A stretch of DNA of 64,000 nucleotides from Klenkia marina (lineage in GTDB: Bacteria; Actinomycetota; Actinomycetes; Mycobacteriales; Geodermatophilaceae), in assembly GCF_900101025.1 (NCBI RefSeq), contig NZ_FMUH01000003.1, forward strand, positions 62,001 through 126,000. The letters are read 5' to 3'. The number at the start of each line of letters is the position of its first letter. The first letter of the stretch is position 1. Below the pieces are notes generated by a model. That model was not told the origin of the DNA. It searched no databases and saw nothing but the letters and a program-made list of their open reading frames with translations. The position numbers were made by a program, and so were the translations under genes. This document shows positions 17,563-28,074 of this stretch, in pieces.

Positions 17563-18329
17563 TGGCCCGCCAGCCCAGCGGCCCGCCCCCACCGCCCACC
17601 GTGCAGAAGCTGCGGCTGCGCTACACCAAGCGCGGCCCGCTGCGCTTCGCCAGCCACCGCGACCTCGCCCGGGCCCTCGAGCGGGCGCTGCGCCGGGCCC
17701 AGGTGCCCATGGCGTTCTCCGCCGGCTTCAGCCCGCACCCCAAGATCAGCTACATGGGCGCGGCGCCGACGGGGGCGGCCTCGGAGGCCGAGTACGTCGA
17801 GATCGGGCTGTCCGCGCGGTGCGACCCCGAGGCGGTGCGCGCCGCCGTCGACGCCTCGCTGCCCCCGGGCATAGACGTCCTGGAGTGCGTCGAGGCCGCC
17901 GAGGGCACCGGTGGTCTGGCCGAGCGGCTCGACGCCACCCGCTGGCGCATCGACCTGGCCGGCGTCGACCCGGCCGAGCTCGCCGACGCCGTCTCCACGC
18001 TGCTGGCAGCCGAGACCGTGACCGTCTCCAAGCGCACCAAGAACGGCCCGCGGGACATCGACGCCCGAGCCGCCGTCGTCTCGGCTGCGGCGTCGGGGGA
18101 GGCAGGTCGTGCCATACTGCACGTGGTCGTACGGCAGGTGACGCCGACCGTACGACCGGACGACGTGTTGGCCGCACTGGCTGCCGTCGCCGACCTGCAC
18201 CCGCCGTTGCCCCCCCGGGCCGTGCGTGAGGCGCAGGGCCGGCTCGACGACACCGGTGAGGTGGCCGACCCGCTCGGACCGGACCGCGAGGCCGGCTCCC
18301 GCTGCCAGGGGGAGCCCCAGCCGGTCTGA
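17562..18329 (+). CDS. TIGR03936/DUF2344 radical-SAM-linked protein
   Basis: A 255-residue partner of the upstream radical SAM enzyme. The family core KLRLRYTKRGPLRFASHRDLARALERALRR lies near residues 16-45, followed by PMAFSAGFSPHPKISYMGAAP. Some actinobacteria carry both parts as a fusion. The ATG overlaps the upstream stop (TGATG), so the two should be made in step. Specific function unknown; the rne gene downstream is the usual neighbour. Confidence 0.92.
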   Translation: MARQPSGPPPPPTVQKLRLRYTKRGPLRFASHRDLARALERALRRAQVPMAFSAGFSPHPKISYMGAAPTGAASEAEYVEIGLSARCDPEAVRAAVDASLPPGIDVLECVEAAEGTGGLAERLDATRWRIDLAGVDPAELADAVSTLLAAETVTVSKRTKNGPRDIDARAAVVSAAASGEAGRAILHVVVRQVTPTVRPDDVLAALAAVADLHPPLPPRAVREAQGRLDDTGEVADPLGPDREAGSRCQGEPQPV

Positions 18330-18660
18330 CCCGGAGGGTTGCGCCGCTCGGGCCGACGGCGACGCCGCCCGCACCGCGAACTGCCAGCCGCGGCGCACCC
18401 CAGCCTTCTGCACCACCTGCAGTCCCCGCACGACCGCACCACAGCCTTGAGCACCACAGCCTTCGCACCACAGCTCCACCCGCCAGCACTGCGCACAGCA
18501 CCACCGGGACCCGATCACGTGGCCGGGTCCTGGCACAGACTTCATGCGGGCCGCGGCGCGCCGCACGGCGCACCGCTCCCGCCCGACCCCGCGCCCCTGC
18601 GCGGCCGCCAGTCGTCGACGACGATCGGCGCCCGGGGGTGCACCAGGAGGCGAGCCCCTC
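18330..18660 (+). other. Leader region of rne with small repeats
   Basis: No gene is supported in these 331 bp. GCACCACAGC recurs three times (18436, 18451, 18465; spacing 15 and 14). A 7-bp hairpin GGACCCG/CGGGTCC (18507-18530) has a CACGTG in its loop. AGGAGG at 18645-18650 is the rne ribosome site. RNase E mRNAs are autoregulated through their leaders in enterobacteria; whether this one is cannot be told. Confidence 0.4.
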
Positions 18661-21600
18661 GTGGCCGACACCGACGACACGACGACCGAACCGACCAGCA
18701 CGGGGGAGACCGACTCACCCCAGCAGGACCTCACCCCGCCCGACACCGCCGCCGGCGACCCCCGCCCCGAGCACGTCCCGGCCGAGCCGATCGACGCCGA
18801 GGACGCCGCCGAGGACGACGCCGCCGACGAGCCGGTCGCCGACGACGTCCACGACGCGGCCCCCGATGCGGCGGGAGCCCCCACGGAGGGCGACACCGGC
18901 GAACTGCGGCTGCGGGCCGACGCCGAGACCCTCGAGGCCGCGGCGATCCCGCCCTCGCGGGTGGTCGCCGAGCCCGTCGAGACCCGGTTCGGCGCCCAGT
19001 TCAGCTCGCCGGACAGCAGCACCGTCACCGCACGCCCCCGCCGTCGGGCCACCCGACCCGCGCTGGCCGCCGACCCCGCGTCGGTCGAGCCCGCCGCGCC
19101 CACGCCGCCCACCGTGCCGGCCTTCGTCGCGTTCCAGGCCCCCTCCGCCGACGCCGAGCCCGCCGCCCCGGCCCCGCGCCGGCGCAGCCGCCGTCCGCAG
19201 GCCGAGACGCCCGCCGAGCCGGTCGAGGAGCAGGAGGCCGTCGCGCCCGAGGCCGACGAGGACCAGGAGCAGAAGCCCCGGCGCAGCCGGTCCCGTCGTC
19301 GCACCGCCGAGGTCGAGCGCCCCGCCGAGGACGACGAGGCCGTCGTCCTCCCGACCCCCGACACCGAGGACGACACCGAGGACGGCGACGACGCCGACGA
19401 CGCGCAGGACCGCGACGACAACGGCTCGGGCAGCCGGCGCCGCCGCCGGGGTCGCCGCGGACGTGGCCGGGGTCGCTCCGGCGAGGACGACGACGACCGC
19501 GAGGAGGCCGAGAGCGGCACCGAGGACACCGGCGCGGACAGCTCCGGCGACTCCGCCGACGAGGAATCCTCCGACGACGACGCCGAGGACGCAGACGGCG
19601 AGGGCTCCGGTTCGAGCACCCGTCGCCGTCGTCGCCGCCGCCGCCGCGGGGGCGAGAGCTCCGGGGACACCAGCGACAGCAGCGACGACGACCGGCCTGA
19701 GCGCGCCGGCCGCAACGGCCGCGACTCCAGCGACGACGCCGTGCGCGGTGTCGCCGGCTCCACCCGGCTGGAGGCCAAGCGCCAGCGCCGTCGCGACGGC
19801 CGCGACACCGGCCGCCGCCGCGCCCCGATCCTGAGCGAGTCGGAGTTCCTGGCCCGCCGCGAGGCCGTCGACCGCGCGATGGTCATCCGCCAGCAGGGCG
19901 AGCGCACCCAGATCGCCGTCCTCGAGGACGACGTGCTGGTCGAGCACTACGTGACCCAGGCGCAGTCGACGTCCTTCGCCGGCAACGTCTACCTCGGCCG
20001 CGTGCAGAACGTGCTGCCCTCGATGGAGGCCGCGTTCGTCGACATCGGCAAGGGCCGCAACGCCGTGCTCTACGCCGGTGAGGTCAACTGGGAGACCGCG
20101 GGCCTGTCGGGCAAGTCGCGCTCGATCGAGCAGGCGCTCAAGTCCGGCGACAAGGTGCTGGTGCAGGTCACCAAGGACCCGATCGGCCACAAGGGCGCCC
20201 GGCTGACCCAGCAGATCAACCTGCCCGGCCGTTTCCTGGTCTACGTGCCCGGCGGCACGATGACCGGCATCAGCCGCAAGCTGCCCGACAACGAGCGGCA
20301 GCGGCTCAAGGACATCCTGAAGAAGATCGTCCCCGACGACGCCGGCGTGATCATCCGCACCGCCGCCGAGGGCGCCTCGGAGGAGGAGCTCACCCGCGAC
20401 GTCGCCCGGCTGCAGGCGCAGTGGGAGGTCATCCAGACCAAGTCCCAGACCGTCACCAACGCGCCCACGCTGCTGTACGGCGAGCCCGACCTCGCGATCC
20501 GGGTCATCCGCGACGTGTTCAACGAGGACTTCAAGCGGCTGGTCGTGCAGGGCGACGACGCCTGGGACACCGTCGAGGCCTACGTCGCGCACGTCTCGCC
20601 CGAGCTGTCCGAGCGCCTCGAGCGCTACGTCGGCAACGGCGACGTCTTCCGCGACCTGCGGGTCGACGAGCAGCTGCTCAAGGCCCTCGACCGCAAGGTG
20701 TGGCTGCCCTCGGGCGGCTCGCTGGTCATCGACCGCACCGAGGCGATGACCGTCGTCGACGTCAACACCGGCAAGTTCGTCGGGTCCGGCGGCAACCTCG
20801 AGCAGACGGTCACCCGCAACAACCTCGAGGCGGCCGAGGAGATCGTCCGCCAGCTGCGGCTGCGCGACGTCGGCGGCATGATCGTCATCGACTTCATCGA
20901 CATGGTGCTCGAGAGCAACCGCGACCTCGTGCTGCGCCGGCTCACCGAGTGCCTGGGTCGCGACCGCACCAAGCACCAGGTCGCCGAGGTCACCTCGCTC
21001 GGCCTGGTGCAGATGACCCGCAAGCGGGTCGGCCAGGGCCTGCTCGAGGTGTTCAGCGAGAACTGCGAGCACTGCCGCGGGCGCGGCGTCGTGGTGCACC
21101 TCGACCCGGTCGACGAGAAGAAGCGCTCGGGTTCGGGCGGTGCGGGGAACGGCGGCAACGGCGCCTCGGGCAACTCCGGGTCGGGCAACTCCGGGTCGGG
21201 CAACTCCGGCTCGGGCGCCGGTGGCTCCGGCAACGGGGGCGGCCGCAACCGCGACGGCGGGCGTGGCCACGACCGCGGTGCCGACCGGGCGCCCGAGGCG
21301 CCCGCCGAGGCCGACGCGGTGCCGAGCACCGGCCCCGATGCCGGTGACGACGCCCCGCAGGAGTCGACCGGCCGATCGGGCCGGCGCAACCGGGGGCGCC
21401 GCAACCGCGGGCGCAGCGGCGAGGAGCAGGTGGCCGAGGACGCCGCCGCGGTCGCCGCCGGCCACGGTGCCGACGCCGACGCCGACGCCGCAGAGGCCGT
21501 GGGCGACCCCGATGTCCCCGACACGGGGGCCGTCGAGCCGACCTCGGACACCGATGTCCCCGACACCGGGGCGGGCCCGTCGGAGAAGGCCGGGGCCGTC

Positions 21601-22047
21601 GAGCCCGACGAGGTCGTCGCCGCCGTCACGGCCGCCGAGGACGTCGCGCCGGATGCCGACGTCGCCGAGGACGCCGCGCCGGATGCCGACGTCGCCGAGG
21701 ACGTCGCGCCGGATGCCGACGCCGCCGAGGACGTGGCGCCGGCTGTCGGCGCCGCTCCCGAGCTGCCCGAGGCCGCGGACGCGGTGACCGGGCAGACCCC
21801 GGCGACCGCCACGGACGGCGACGCCGCCCCCGAGCCCACCGCCGCCCCCGAGCCCACCGCCCCTGCCGAGCCCGTCGCCGCTCCCGAGCCGACCGCGACC
21901 CCCGTGGCTCAGGCCGAGGACGGGGCCCAGGACGAGGCCCGGGACGAGGGGCAGCCCGCTCCCGCACCGGCCGTCGCGGAGGCGCCGGTCGCCCGCCCGC
22001 GCCGCCGCCGGGCCGCCAGCCGGCCCGCCGGACCGCCCCAGGAGTGA
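18661..22047 (+). CDS. rne: Ribonuclease E/G
   Basis: Endoribonuclease for rRNA maturation and mRNA decay. Of 1128 residues, the catalytic part spans only about 375-830: an S1 domain from about 437 ([23 protein letters not shown]), catalytic acidic motifs VVDVNTG (near 698) and IVIDFIDM (near 740), and the Zn-link CEHC (near 802). Long disordered arms flank it: an acidic, Arg-block N-arm and a C-arm of Gly/Ser and acidic Ala/Pro repeats, as in actinobacterial RNase E, where such arms bind RNA and partners. GTG 18661 lies 10 nt after AGGAGG. Confidence 0.96.
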   Translation: MADTDDTTTEPTSTGETDSPQQDLTPPDTAAGDPRPEHVPAEPIDAEDAAEDDAADEPVADDVHDAAPDAAGAPTEGDTGELRLRADAETLEAAAIPPSRVVAEPVETRFGAQFSSPDSSTVTARPRRRATRPALAADPASVEPAAPTPPTVPAFVAFQAPSADAEPAAPAPRRRSRRPQAETPAEPVEEQEAVAPEADEDQEQKPRRSRSRRRTAEVERPAEDDEAVVLPTPDTEDDTEDGDDADDAQDRDDNGSGSRRRRRGRRGRGRGRSGEDDDDREEAESGTEDTGADSSGDSADEESSDDDAEDADGEGSGSSTRRRRRRRRRGGESSGDTSDSSDDDRPERAGRNGRDSSDDAVRGVAGSTRLEAKRQRRRDGRDTGRRRAPILSESEFLARREAVDRAMVIRQQGERTQIAVLEDDVLVEHYVTQAQSTSFAGNVYLGRVQNVLPSMEAAFVDIGKGRNAVLYAGEVNWETAGLSGKSRSIEQALKSGDKVLVQVTKDPIGHKGARLTQQINLPGRFLVYVPGGTMTGISRKLPDNERQRLKDILKKIVPDDAGVIIRTAAEGASEEELTRDVARLQAQWEVIQTKSQTVTNAPTLLYGEPDLAIRVIRDVFNEDFKRLVVQGDDAWDTVEAYVAHVSPELSERLERYVGNGDVFRDLRVDEQLLKALDRKVWLPSGGSLVIDRTEAMTVVDVNTGKFVGSGGNLEQTVTRNNLEAAEEIVRQLRLRDVGGMIVIDFIDMVLESNRDLVLRRLTECLGRDRTKHQVAEVTSLGLVQMTRKRVGQGLLEVFSENCEHCRGRGVVVHLDPVDEKKRSGSGGAGNGGNGASGNSGSGNSGSGNSGSGAGGSGNGGGRNRDGGRGHDRGADRAPEAPAEADAVPSTGPDAGDDAPQESTGRSGRRNRGRRNRGRSGEEQVAEDAAAVAAGHGADADADAAEAVGDPDVPDTGAVEPTSDTDVPDTGAGPSEKAGAVEPDEVVAAVTAAEDVAPDADVAEDAAPDADVAEDVAPDADAAEDVAPAVGAAPELPEAADAVTGQTPATATDGDAAPEPTAAPEPTAPAEPVAAPEPTATPVAQAEDGAQDEARDEGQPAPAPAVAEAPVARPRRRRAASRPAGPPQE
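21168..21212 (+). repeat. Gly/Ser/Asn tandem repeat in rne
   Basis: A 15-bp unit (GGCAACTCCGGGTCG) repeats about three times, encoding GNSGS. It forms a flexible linker just after the Zn-link region. Confidence 0.8.
21637..21742 (+). repeat. 30-bp tandem repeat in the rne C-arm
   Basis: Three and a half copies of a 30-bp unit encode the decapeptide [10 protein letters not shown] with small changes. The array is acidic and presumably disordered; copy number may vary between strains. Confidence 0.85.
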
Positions 22048-22143
22048 CCCGCTCCGGTGCCGGGGGAGGCCTGACCACCCCCGGCGCCGGAGCGCGGACG
22101 CGACGTCGGGCACACGGGTTCGACCTCCGTCGGTCGGCTCGGG

Positions 22144-22149
22144 TACGCT
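22144..22149 (+). promoter_or_regulatory. Putative -10 of the rplU-rpmA operon
   Basis: TACGCT fits TANNNT and would give a leader of about 135 nt ahead of rplU. The -35 is poor (TTCGAC with a long spacer). Confidence 0.35.
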
Positions 22150-22291
22150 TGCCGGGTTGCTCCGTCCGGAGTGGCTGCTGCCCCGCGCCTCGTGCGTGGA
22201 GGTCGGTGGCCCCGGTTCGAGCAGCCCGTCCCGCACACCGGTCCACACCGGGGTGCGCCCAGGACAACGAAGACCTATCGAGGAGTCAGTG

Positions 22292-22612
22292 GTGTACGCA
22301 GTCGTCAAGGCCGGTGGGAAGCAGCACAAGGTGGCTGTCGGTGACCGGTTCACCGTCAACCGTCTCGAGGGGTCGGCCGGCGACACCGTCACCCTGCCCG
22401 TCGTGCTGCTGGTCGACGGCGACACCGTCACCAGCGACGCCGACGCGCTGGCGAAGGTCACCGCGACCGGCGAGATCGTCGAGCACGGCAAGGGCCCGAA
22501 GATCAAGATCCACAAGTTCAAGAACAAGACCGGCTACCACAAGCGCCAGGGGCACCGTCAGCCGCTGAGCGAGGTCGTGGTGACCGCCATCGGTTCCGAG
22601 AAGAAGGGCTGA
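22292..22612 (+). CDS. rplU: 50S ribosomal protein bL21
   Basis: 106 residues: [19 protein letters not shown] at the N-terminus and [21 protein letters not shown] near 68-90 are the rRNA-binding signatures. Two GTG codons lie in tandem (22289, 22292); the second gives the normal M-Y-A-V start and follows GAGGAG at 22279-22285 with good spacing. It is cotranscribed with rpmA 7 nt downstream. Confidence 0.97.
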   Translation: MYAVVKAGGKQHKVAVGDRFTVNRLEGSAGDTVTLPVVLLVDGDTVTSDADALAKVTATGEIVEHGKGPKIKIHKFKNKTGYHKRQGHRQPLSEVVVTAIGSEKKG

Positions 22613-22619
22613 CGCCGCC

Positions 22620-22895
22620 ATGGCTCACAAGAAGGGCGCATCGTCGTCCCGCAACGGTCGTGACTCGAACGCGCAGCGCCTGGGCGTGAAGCGCTTCGGC
22701 GGCCAGATCGTCAAGGCCGGCGAGATCATCGTCCGCCAGCGCGGCACCCACTTCCACCCGGGCCTCGGCGTCGGCCGCGGCAAGGACGACACCCTCTTCG
22801 CCCTCACCCCCGGTGCGGTCGAGTTCGGTCGTCGTGGCGGCCGTCGCGTCGTCAACGTGCAGCTCGTCGAGCCGGCTCTCGAGCCGGCCGTCTGA
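22620..22895 (+). CDS. rpmA: 50S ribosomal protein bL27
   Basis: 91 residues. The N-terminus [20 protein letters not shown] reaches the peptidyl-transferase centre in the family, with no extra cleaved leader as in Firmicutes. The C-terminal extension VEPALEPAV is slightly long. It follows rplU closely and is closed by two hairpins. Confidence 0.98.
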   Translation: MAHKKGASSSRNGRDSNAQRLGVKRFGGQIVKAGEIIVRQRGTHFHPGLGVGRGKDDTLFALTPGAVEFGRRGGRRVVNVQLVEPALEPAV

Positions 22896-22899
22896 CACC

Positions 22900-22956
22900 G
22901 CGACCCCGGTACGGGGTCGCACGACACGGGCCCGGCGGGATCACCCGCCGGGCCCG
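22900..22956 (+). terminator. Tandem hairpin terminator after rpmA
   Basis: The first stem is GCGACCCC (22900-22907) with GGGGTCGC (22913-22920). The second is CGGGCCCGGCGGG (22927-22939) with its complement at 22944-22956 around ATCA. The pair ends the ribosomal-protein operon before obgE. Confidence 0.85.
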
Positions 22957-23023
22957 GTCCTGTTCTGAAGCCGGGTAGACCGGCACCACCCACGACGGCC
23001 GACAGCGCAGAGAGGCGGCGACC

Positions 23024-24496
23024 ATGGCCGCTTTCATCGATCGCGTGACCGTGCACGTGTCCGCAGGCAACGGCGGGCACGGGGTCAGCTCCGTGCACCG
23101 CGAGAAGTTCAAGCCCCTCGGCGGTCCCGACGGCGGCAACGGCGGGGACGGCGGCGACGTCGTCCTCGAGGTCGACGCCAGCGTGCACACGCTGCTCGAC
23201 TTCCACCACCACCCGCACCAGAAGGCGCCCAACGGCAAGCCCGGTGCCGGTGGCAACCGCAGCGGCGCCCGCGGCGAGGACGCCGTCCTGCGCGTCCCCG
23301 AGGGCACAGTCGTCAGCGTCGGCGGCGAGGTCGTCGCCGACCTCATGGGCGTGGGCACCCGCATGGTGCTGGCCGCCGGCGGCAAGGGCGGGCTGGGCAA
23401 CGCCGCGCTGGCCAACGCCCGCCGCAAGGCCCCCGGCTTCGCGCTGCTGGGCGAGCCCGGCGAGGACGTCGACGCCGTGCTGGAGCTCAAGAGCGTCGCC
23501 GACGTCGGCCTGGTCGGGTTCCCCTCGGCCGGCAAGTCCTCGCTGGTCGCATCCATGAGCGCCGCCAAGCCGAAGATCGCCGACTACCCGTTCACCACCC
23601 TGGTGCCCAACCTCGGGGTCATCCGCTCCGGCGACGTCACCTACACGATGGCCGACGTCCCCGGCCTGATCCCGGGCGCCTCCACCGGCAAGGGCCTGGG
23701 CCTGCAGTTCCTCCGGCACGTCGAGCGCTGCGCCGTGCTGGTGCACGTGGTCGACATGGCGACGATGGAGCCCGGCCGCGACCCCGAGAACGACATCGTG
23801 GCCCTCGAGCACGAGCTGCACGAGTACGACGAGGAGCTCGACCTCGTCGGCCGGCTGCGCATCGCCGTCCTGAACAAGATCGACGTGCCCGACGGGCGCG
23901 AGCTGGTCGACCTGGTGCGCACCACCCTCGAGGCCCGCGGCCTCGAGGTCTTCCCGATCAGTGCCGTCACCGGTGAGGGCCTGACCGAGTTCGGCTACGC
24001 CCTGGCCCGCGAGGTGCAGGCGCACCGCGCCTCGCTGCCCGCGCCCGAGGCCACCCGGATCACCATCAACCCCCGGGCGGTCGACGACACCGGCTTCACC
24101 GTGCAGCCCGACCCGCGCACCGACGGCTGGGTCGTGCTGGGCGTCAAGCCCGAGCGCTGGGTCCGCCAAACCGACTTCTCCAACGACGAGGCCGTGGGCT
24201 ACCTGGCCGACCGGCTCAACCGGCTGGGTGTCGAGATCGAGCTGGCCAAGGCCGGCGCCCGGCCCGGTGACGCGATCACCGTCGGCGACGTCACCTTCGA
24301 CTGGGAGCCCACGCTGCCCGCGGGCACCCTCACCGTCGAGGAGACCGCCGGGCTGGGCGGGCGCGGCACCGACGTCCGGCTGGAGACCAACGCGCGGCCC
24401 CGGGCCGACGAGCGGCTGGCCGCCAAGCGCCGTCGCCGCACGCCCTACGAGCTGCTGGAGCCGGAGGACGACGACCCGAGCTGGGACGACGAGTGA
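23024..24496 (+). CDS. obgE: GTPase Obg/CgtA
   Basis: Essential GTPase in 50S assembly and the stringent response. The Gly-rich Obg domain spans about 1-160 ([13 protein letters not shown]), the G domain starts with [10 protein letters not shown] (near 165), has DVPG for G3 and NKID for G4, and an OCT domain follows to about 430. The 60-residue acidic/basic tail is common in actinobacteria. ATG 23024 follows GAGAGG. Its stop overlaps the proB start (GTGA). Confidence 0.97.
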   Translation: MAAFIDRVTVHVSAGNGGHGVSSVHREKFKPLGGPDGGNGGDGGDVVLEVDASVHTLLDFHHHPHQKAPNGKPGAGGNRSGARGEDAVLRVPEGTVVSVGGEVVADLMGVGTRMVLAAGGKGGLGNAALANARRKAPGFALLGEPGEDVDAVLELKSVADVGLVGFPSAGKSSLVASMSAAKPKIADYPFTTLVPNLGVIRSGDVTYTMADVPGLIPGASTGKGLGLQFLRHVERCAVLVHVVDMATMEPGRDPENDIVALEHELHEYDEELDLVGRLRIAVLNKIDVPDGRELVDLVRTTLEARGLEVFPISAVTGEGLTEFGYALAREVQAHRASLPAPEATRITINPRAVDDTGFTVQPDPRTDGWVVLGVKPERWVRQTDFSNDEAVGYLADRLNRLGVEIELAKAGARPGDAITVGDVTFDWEPTLPAGTLTVEETAGLGGRGTDVRLETNARPRADERLAAKRRRRTPYELLEPEDDDPSWDDE

Positions 24497-25599
24497 CCCG
24501 CGAGGTCGTCGCCCGCGCCCACCGGGTGGTCGTCAAGGTGGGGTCCTCCAGCCTCACGTCGCTCGAGGAGGGCCTGGACGTCGCCCGCCTGCATGCGCTG
24601 GTCGACGTGCTGGCCGCGCTCCGGGCGGCGGGCCGCGAGGTCGTGCTGGTGTCGTCGGGGGCCATCGGCACCGGGCTGGCCCCGCTCGGCATCGGCGGTC
24701 GCCCGCGTGACCTGGCCACCGCGCAGGCCGCGGCCAGCGTCGGACAGCTGCTGCTGATGCGCGCCTACGCCGACGCCTTCGCCGGGCACGGGGTCACCGT
24801 CGGCCAGGTGCTGCTCACCGCCGACGACCTCACCCGGCGCGGGCACTACCGCAACGCCCGGCAGACCGTCGAGCGGCTGCTGGCCCTCGGTGTGCTGCCG
24901 ATCGTCAACGAGAACGACACGGTGGCCACCGAGGAGATCCGGTTCGGCGACAACGACCGGCTCGCCGCCCTCGTCGCGCACCTCTCGGTGGCCGACGCGC
25001 TGGTGCTGCTGTCCGACATCGACGCCGTCTACGACGGCGACCCCCGTGTGGGTGCGGCCTCCCGCATCGACACGGTGCGCTCGGCCGCCGACCTCGAGGC
25101 GGTGGTGCTGGGCTCGGCGGCTCGCAACGGTGTGGGCACCGGGGGCATGGCGACCAAGGTCGAGGCCGCGTTCATCGCCTCGCAGGCCGGGGTGCCGGTG
25201 CTGGTGACCTCCACCCCGCAGGCGGCGGCGGCGCTGGCCGGGGAGCCGGTGGGCACGCTGTTCGCCGCGCACGGACGCCGTCCCTCGGCCCGGCAGTTCT
25301 GGCTGCGGTACGCCTCGCGGCCCCGGGGCCAGGTGCTGCTCGACGCGGGGGCGGTGGCCGCGGTGCGCGAGCGAGGTGCCTCGTTGCTGGCCGCCGGCGT
25401 CACCGGGGCGGTGGGGGAGTTCCTGGCCGACGACCCGGTCGAGCTGGTCGGCCCCGACGGCGCCGTCGTCGCCCGGGGCCTGGCCTCCTACGACGCCCGT
25501 GAGCTGCCTGCACTGCTCGGGCGGTCCACCGCCGACCTGGAGCCCGACCACCGGCGGCCCGTGGTGCACCGCGACGAGCTCGTGCTCGTGGGCACCTGA
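24493..25599 (+). CDS. proB: Glutamate 5-kinase
   Basis: First step of proline synthesis: phosphorylates glutamate to glutamyl-5-phosphate. The amino-acid-kinase domain ([39 protein letters not shown]) fills about 1-260, followed by a PUA domain to residue 368. The GTG overlaps the obgE stop. proA, the next enzyme, lies 1.2 kb downstream, separated by def and a GNAT gene. Confidence 0.97.
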   Translation: MTREVVARAHRVVVKVGSSSLTSLEEGLDVARLHALVDVLAALRAAGREVVLVSSGAIGTGLAPLGIGGRPRDLATAQAAASVGQLLLMRAYADAFAGHGVTVGQVLLTADDLTRRGHYRNARQTVERLLALGVLPIVNENDTVATEEIRFGDNDRLAALVAHLSVADALVLLSDIDAVYDGDPRVGAASRIDTVRSAADLEAVVLGSAARNGVGTGGMATKVEAAFIASQAGVPVLVTSTPQAAAALAGEPVGTLFAAHGRRPSARQFWLRYASRPRGQVLLDAGAVAAVRERGASLLAAGVTGAVGEFLADDPVELVGPDGAVVARGLASYDARELPALLGRSTADLEPDHRRPVVHRDELVLVGT

Positions 25600-25613
25600 G
25601 AGGATCCACGACC

Positions 25614-26093
25614 GTGGCTGTCCGTCCCATCCGTGAACTCGGCGACCCGGTGCTGCGCACCCCCTGCGACCCGGTGCGCGCCTTCGACGACAAGCTGGCT
25701 GCGCTGGTGCGCGACCTCGAGGAGACCGTCGACCACCCCGGTCGTGCAGGTCTGGCGGCCAACCAGATCGGCGTCTCGCTGCGCGCGTTCAGCTACAACA
25801 TCGACGGCGAGATCGGGCACCTGGTGAACCCGGTGATCGTCGAGCGCTCCGAGGAGACCCAGGACGGCGACGAGGGCTGCCTCTCGGTGCCCGGTCTCTA
25901 CGCGCCGACCGTGCGGGCGATGTGGTGCGCGGCCGAGGGGGTCGACGTCGACGGGAAGCCGCTGCGGCTGGAGGGCGAGGGGCTGATGGCCCGCTGCCTG
26001 CAGCACGAGGTCGACCACCTCGACGGCAAGGTCTTCCTCGACCGCCTCACCGGCGATGCCCGCAAGGCCGCCTTCCGCGCCCTCCGCGGCTGA
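25614..26093 (+). CDS. def: Peptide deformylase
   Basis: Metalloenzyme removing the formyl group from nascent N-terminal Met. All three motifs are intact: GLAANQIG (46-53), EGCLSVPG with metal-ligand Cys89, and HEVDH (131-135) with His131, Glu132 and His135. 159 residues, short for the family at the C-terminus but complete. The GTG start is about 9 nt after GAGAGGA. Insertion of def between proB and proA is unusual, so it may be one of several def copies. Confidence 0.95.
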   Translation: MAVRPIRELGDPVLRTPCDPVRAFDDKLAALVRDLEETVDHPGRAGLAANQIGVSLRAFSYNIDGEIGHLVNPVIVERSEETQDGDEGCLSVPGLYAPTVRAMWCAAEGVDVDGKPLRLEGEGLMARCLQHEVDHLDGKVFLDRLTGDARKAAFRALRG

Positions 26094-26114
26094 GGCACCG
26101 CGGCGCGCGCCACC

Positions 26115-26732
26115 TCACCCGGCCAGGGTGTCCGTGGTCCCCCGCGGGTGGTCGGCCATCGCGATGACCGGGGACCCCGAGGGATCAGTGGACACCCCGC
26201 CACGAGCCCGCCACTCCTCGGCCAGCAAGCTGCCGATCCAGGCGTCGTGCCGCACGCCTCTGGCCACGCTCAGCCCCCGGGCGGTGCCCTCCATGGTGAA
26301 CCCGCACTTCTCGGCCACCCGGCGCGAGGCCTCGTTGCCGACGAAGGCCTCCCACCGCACCCCGGCCAGCCTGCCCGTGGTGAAGCCCCACTCGAGGGCC
26401 AGGGCGTCGGCCGTGGACATCACCCCGCGGCTGCGGGCCCAGGCGGCCAGGCCGTAGCCGACCGACGCCCAGCCCTCGCCGAAGCGCAGGTCGACGGTGC
26501 CGGCGAAGCGCTGCTCGACCTCGATGGCCCACGCGGCGCCGGATCCCGTCGCCCACACCCGGGCCACGGCGTCGAGGAAGGCGGTGGCGTCGACGTCTGC
26601 GTAGGGGACCGGGACGGTGGTGAACCGCTGCATCTCCGGGTCGCGGGCCTGCTCGGCGACGGCCGGGGCGTCCTCGGCCCGGTGGGCGCGCAGGAGGACG
26701 TCACCGTGCTGCAGGAGGGGCACCTGGGTCAT
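26115..26732 (-). CDS. GNAT-family N-acetyltransferase (RimJ/RimL type)
   Basis: 205 residues. The N-terminal VLLRAHRAEDAPAVAEQARDPEMQRFTTVPVPY and the acetyl-CoA region YGLAAWARSRGVMSTADALALEWGF followed by NEASRRVAEKCGFTMEG match RimJ/RimL-type acetyltransferases; the substrate is not predictable. It is convergent with def and divergent from proA. ATG 26732 gives the family N-terminus; longer starts run into the proA promoter. Confidence 0.85.
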   Translation of the reverse strand: MTQVPLLQHGDVLLRAHRAEDAPAVAEQARDPEMQRFTTVPVPYADVDATAFLDAVARVWATGSGAAWAIEVEQRFAGTVDLRFGEGWASVGYGLAAWARSRGVMSTADALALEWGFTTGRLAGVRWEAFVGNEASRRVAEKCGFTMEGTARGLSVARGVRHDAWIGSLLAEEWRARGGVSTDPSGSPVIAMADHPRGTTDTLAG

Positions 26733-26803
26733 GCCGGGACCCTGGGCGGCCCGGGCCGTCGTCCTCACGTGGTTTCCGTCCACGGTCAGGACTGACGGTT
26801 GCG

Positions 26804-26809
26804 TATCGT
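26804..26809 (+). promoter_or_regulatory. Leaderless-type -10 box of proA
   Basis: TATCGT ends 7 nt before the proA GTG, with no Shine-Dalgarno sequence between, suggesting a leaderless mRNA. Confidence 0.5.
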
Positions 26810-26816
26810 CTAGCCC

Positions 26817-28067
26817 GTGCCCGAGGTCGAGCTGCCCCTGATCGGCGACGCCGCGCGTCGCGCCCGTGCCGCCGCCCGGGTGCTGCGCACGCTGCCGACC
26901 GCCACCAAGGACGCCGCCCTGCTGGCGATGGCCGATGCGCTGGTCGCGCACACCGACGACGTCCTGGCCGCCAACGCCGCCGACGTGGAGGCCGCCCGCG
27001 CCGGGGGCACCCCCGACGCGATGCTCGACCGCCTGCGGCTGGACGCCGACCGGGTGGCCGGCGTGGCCGAGGCGCTGCGCCAGCTCGTGGCGCTGCCCGA
27101 CCCGGTGGGCGACGTCGTGCGCGGGTCGACGCTGGAGAACGGCCTTCAGCTGCGCCAGGTGCGCGTCCCGCTCGGGGTCATCGGCATCGTCTACGAGGCC
27201 CGGCCCAACGTCACCGTCGACGCCGCCGGGCTGTGCCTGAAGAGCGGCAACGCCGCACTGCTGCGCGGGTCGGCGTCGGCGTACCGCACCAACGTCGTCC
27301 TCGTGCAGGTGCTCGCCGAGGCCGCGGCCAAGGCCGGGCTGCCCGCCGACAGCGTGCAGCTGCTCCCCGCCGAGCGGGCCAGCGTGGGCGAACTGCTGAA
27401 CGCCCGTGGCCTCGTGGACGTCGTCATCCCGCGCGGGGGGGCCGAGCTGATCCAGCGGGTGGTGCGGGAGTCCACCGTGCCGGTGATCGAGACCGGGGTG
27501 GGCAACTGCCACGTCTACGTCGACGCCTCCGCCGACGCCGAGATGGCCGAGGCGATCGTGCTCAACGCCAAGACCCACCGGGTCAGCGTCTGCAACTCCG
27601 CCGAGACCCTGCTGGTGCACCGCGACTCACCCCTGCTGGGCCGGTTGCTCACGGCGCTGGTCGACGCCGGGGTCACCCTCCACGGCGACGACGCGGCCCG
27701 GGCCGCGCACGACGCCGTCGTCCCCGCCACCGACGAGGACTGGGCGGCCGAGTACCTGTCGATGGACATGGCCGTGCGGGTCGTCGACGACCTGCCCCAC
27801 GCCCTGGACCACATCGCCGAGTGGGGGAGCGGGCACAGCGAGGCGATCGTGGCCGACTCCGCGAGCGCGATCGGTGCCTTCGTGGCCGGGGTCGACGCCG
27901 CGGCCGTGCTGGTGAACGCCTCGACCCGGTTCACCGACGGCGGCGAGTTCGGGTTCGGCGCCGAGATCGGCATCTCCACCCAGAAGCTGCACGCCCGGGG
28001 GCCGCTCGGCCTGCCGGAGCTGACCTCCACCACCTACGTCGTGACCGGCACCGGTCACACCCGTTAG
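26817..28067 (+). CDS. proA: Glutamate-5-semialdehyde dehydrogenase
   Basis: Second proline enzyme: reduces glutamyl-5-phosphate with NADPH. The catalytic cysteine is Cys259 in [41 protein letters not shown] near 120-145 is the family nucleotide-binding region. 416 residues, full length. It ends in TAG, 7 nt before the GTG of moxR. Confidence 0.97.
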   Translation: MPEVELPLIGDAARRARAAARVLRTLPTATKDAALLAMADALVAHTDDVLAANAADVEAARAGGTPDAMLDRLRLDADRVAGVAEALRQLVALPDPVGDVVRGSTLENGLQLRQVRVPLGVIGIVYEARPNVTVDAAGLCLKSGNAALLRGSASAYRTNVVLVQVLAEAAAKAGLPADSVQLLPAERASVGELLNARGLVDVVIPRGGAELIQRVVRESTVPVIETGVGNCHVYVDASADAEMAEAIVLNAKTHRVSVCNSAETLLVHRDSPLLGRLLTALVDAGVTLHGDDAARAAHDAVVPATDEDWAAEYLSMDMAVRVVDDLPHALDHIAEWGSGHSEAIVADSASAIGAFVAGVDAAAVLVNASTRFTDGGEFGFGAEIGISTQKLHARGPLGLPELTSTTYVVTGTGHTR

Positions 28068-28074
28068 GAGCCCC

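Noticed and set aside
22048-22291. Possible L21 leader or riboswitch ahead of rplU
   Set aside because: No stable conserved fold could be built by eye; only a -10 candidate is supported.
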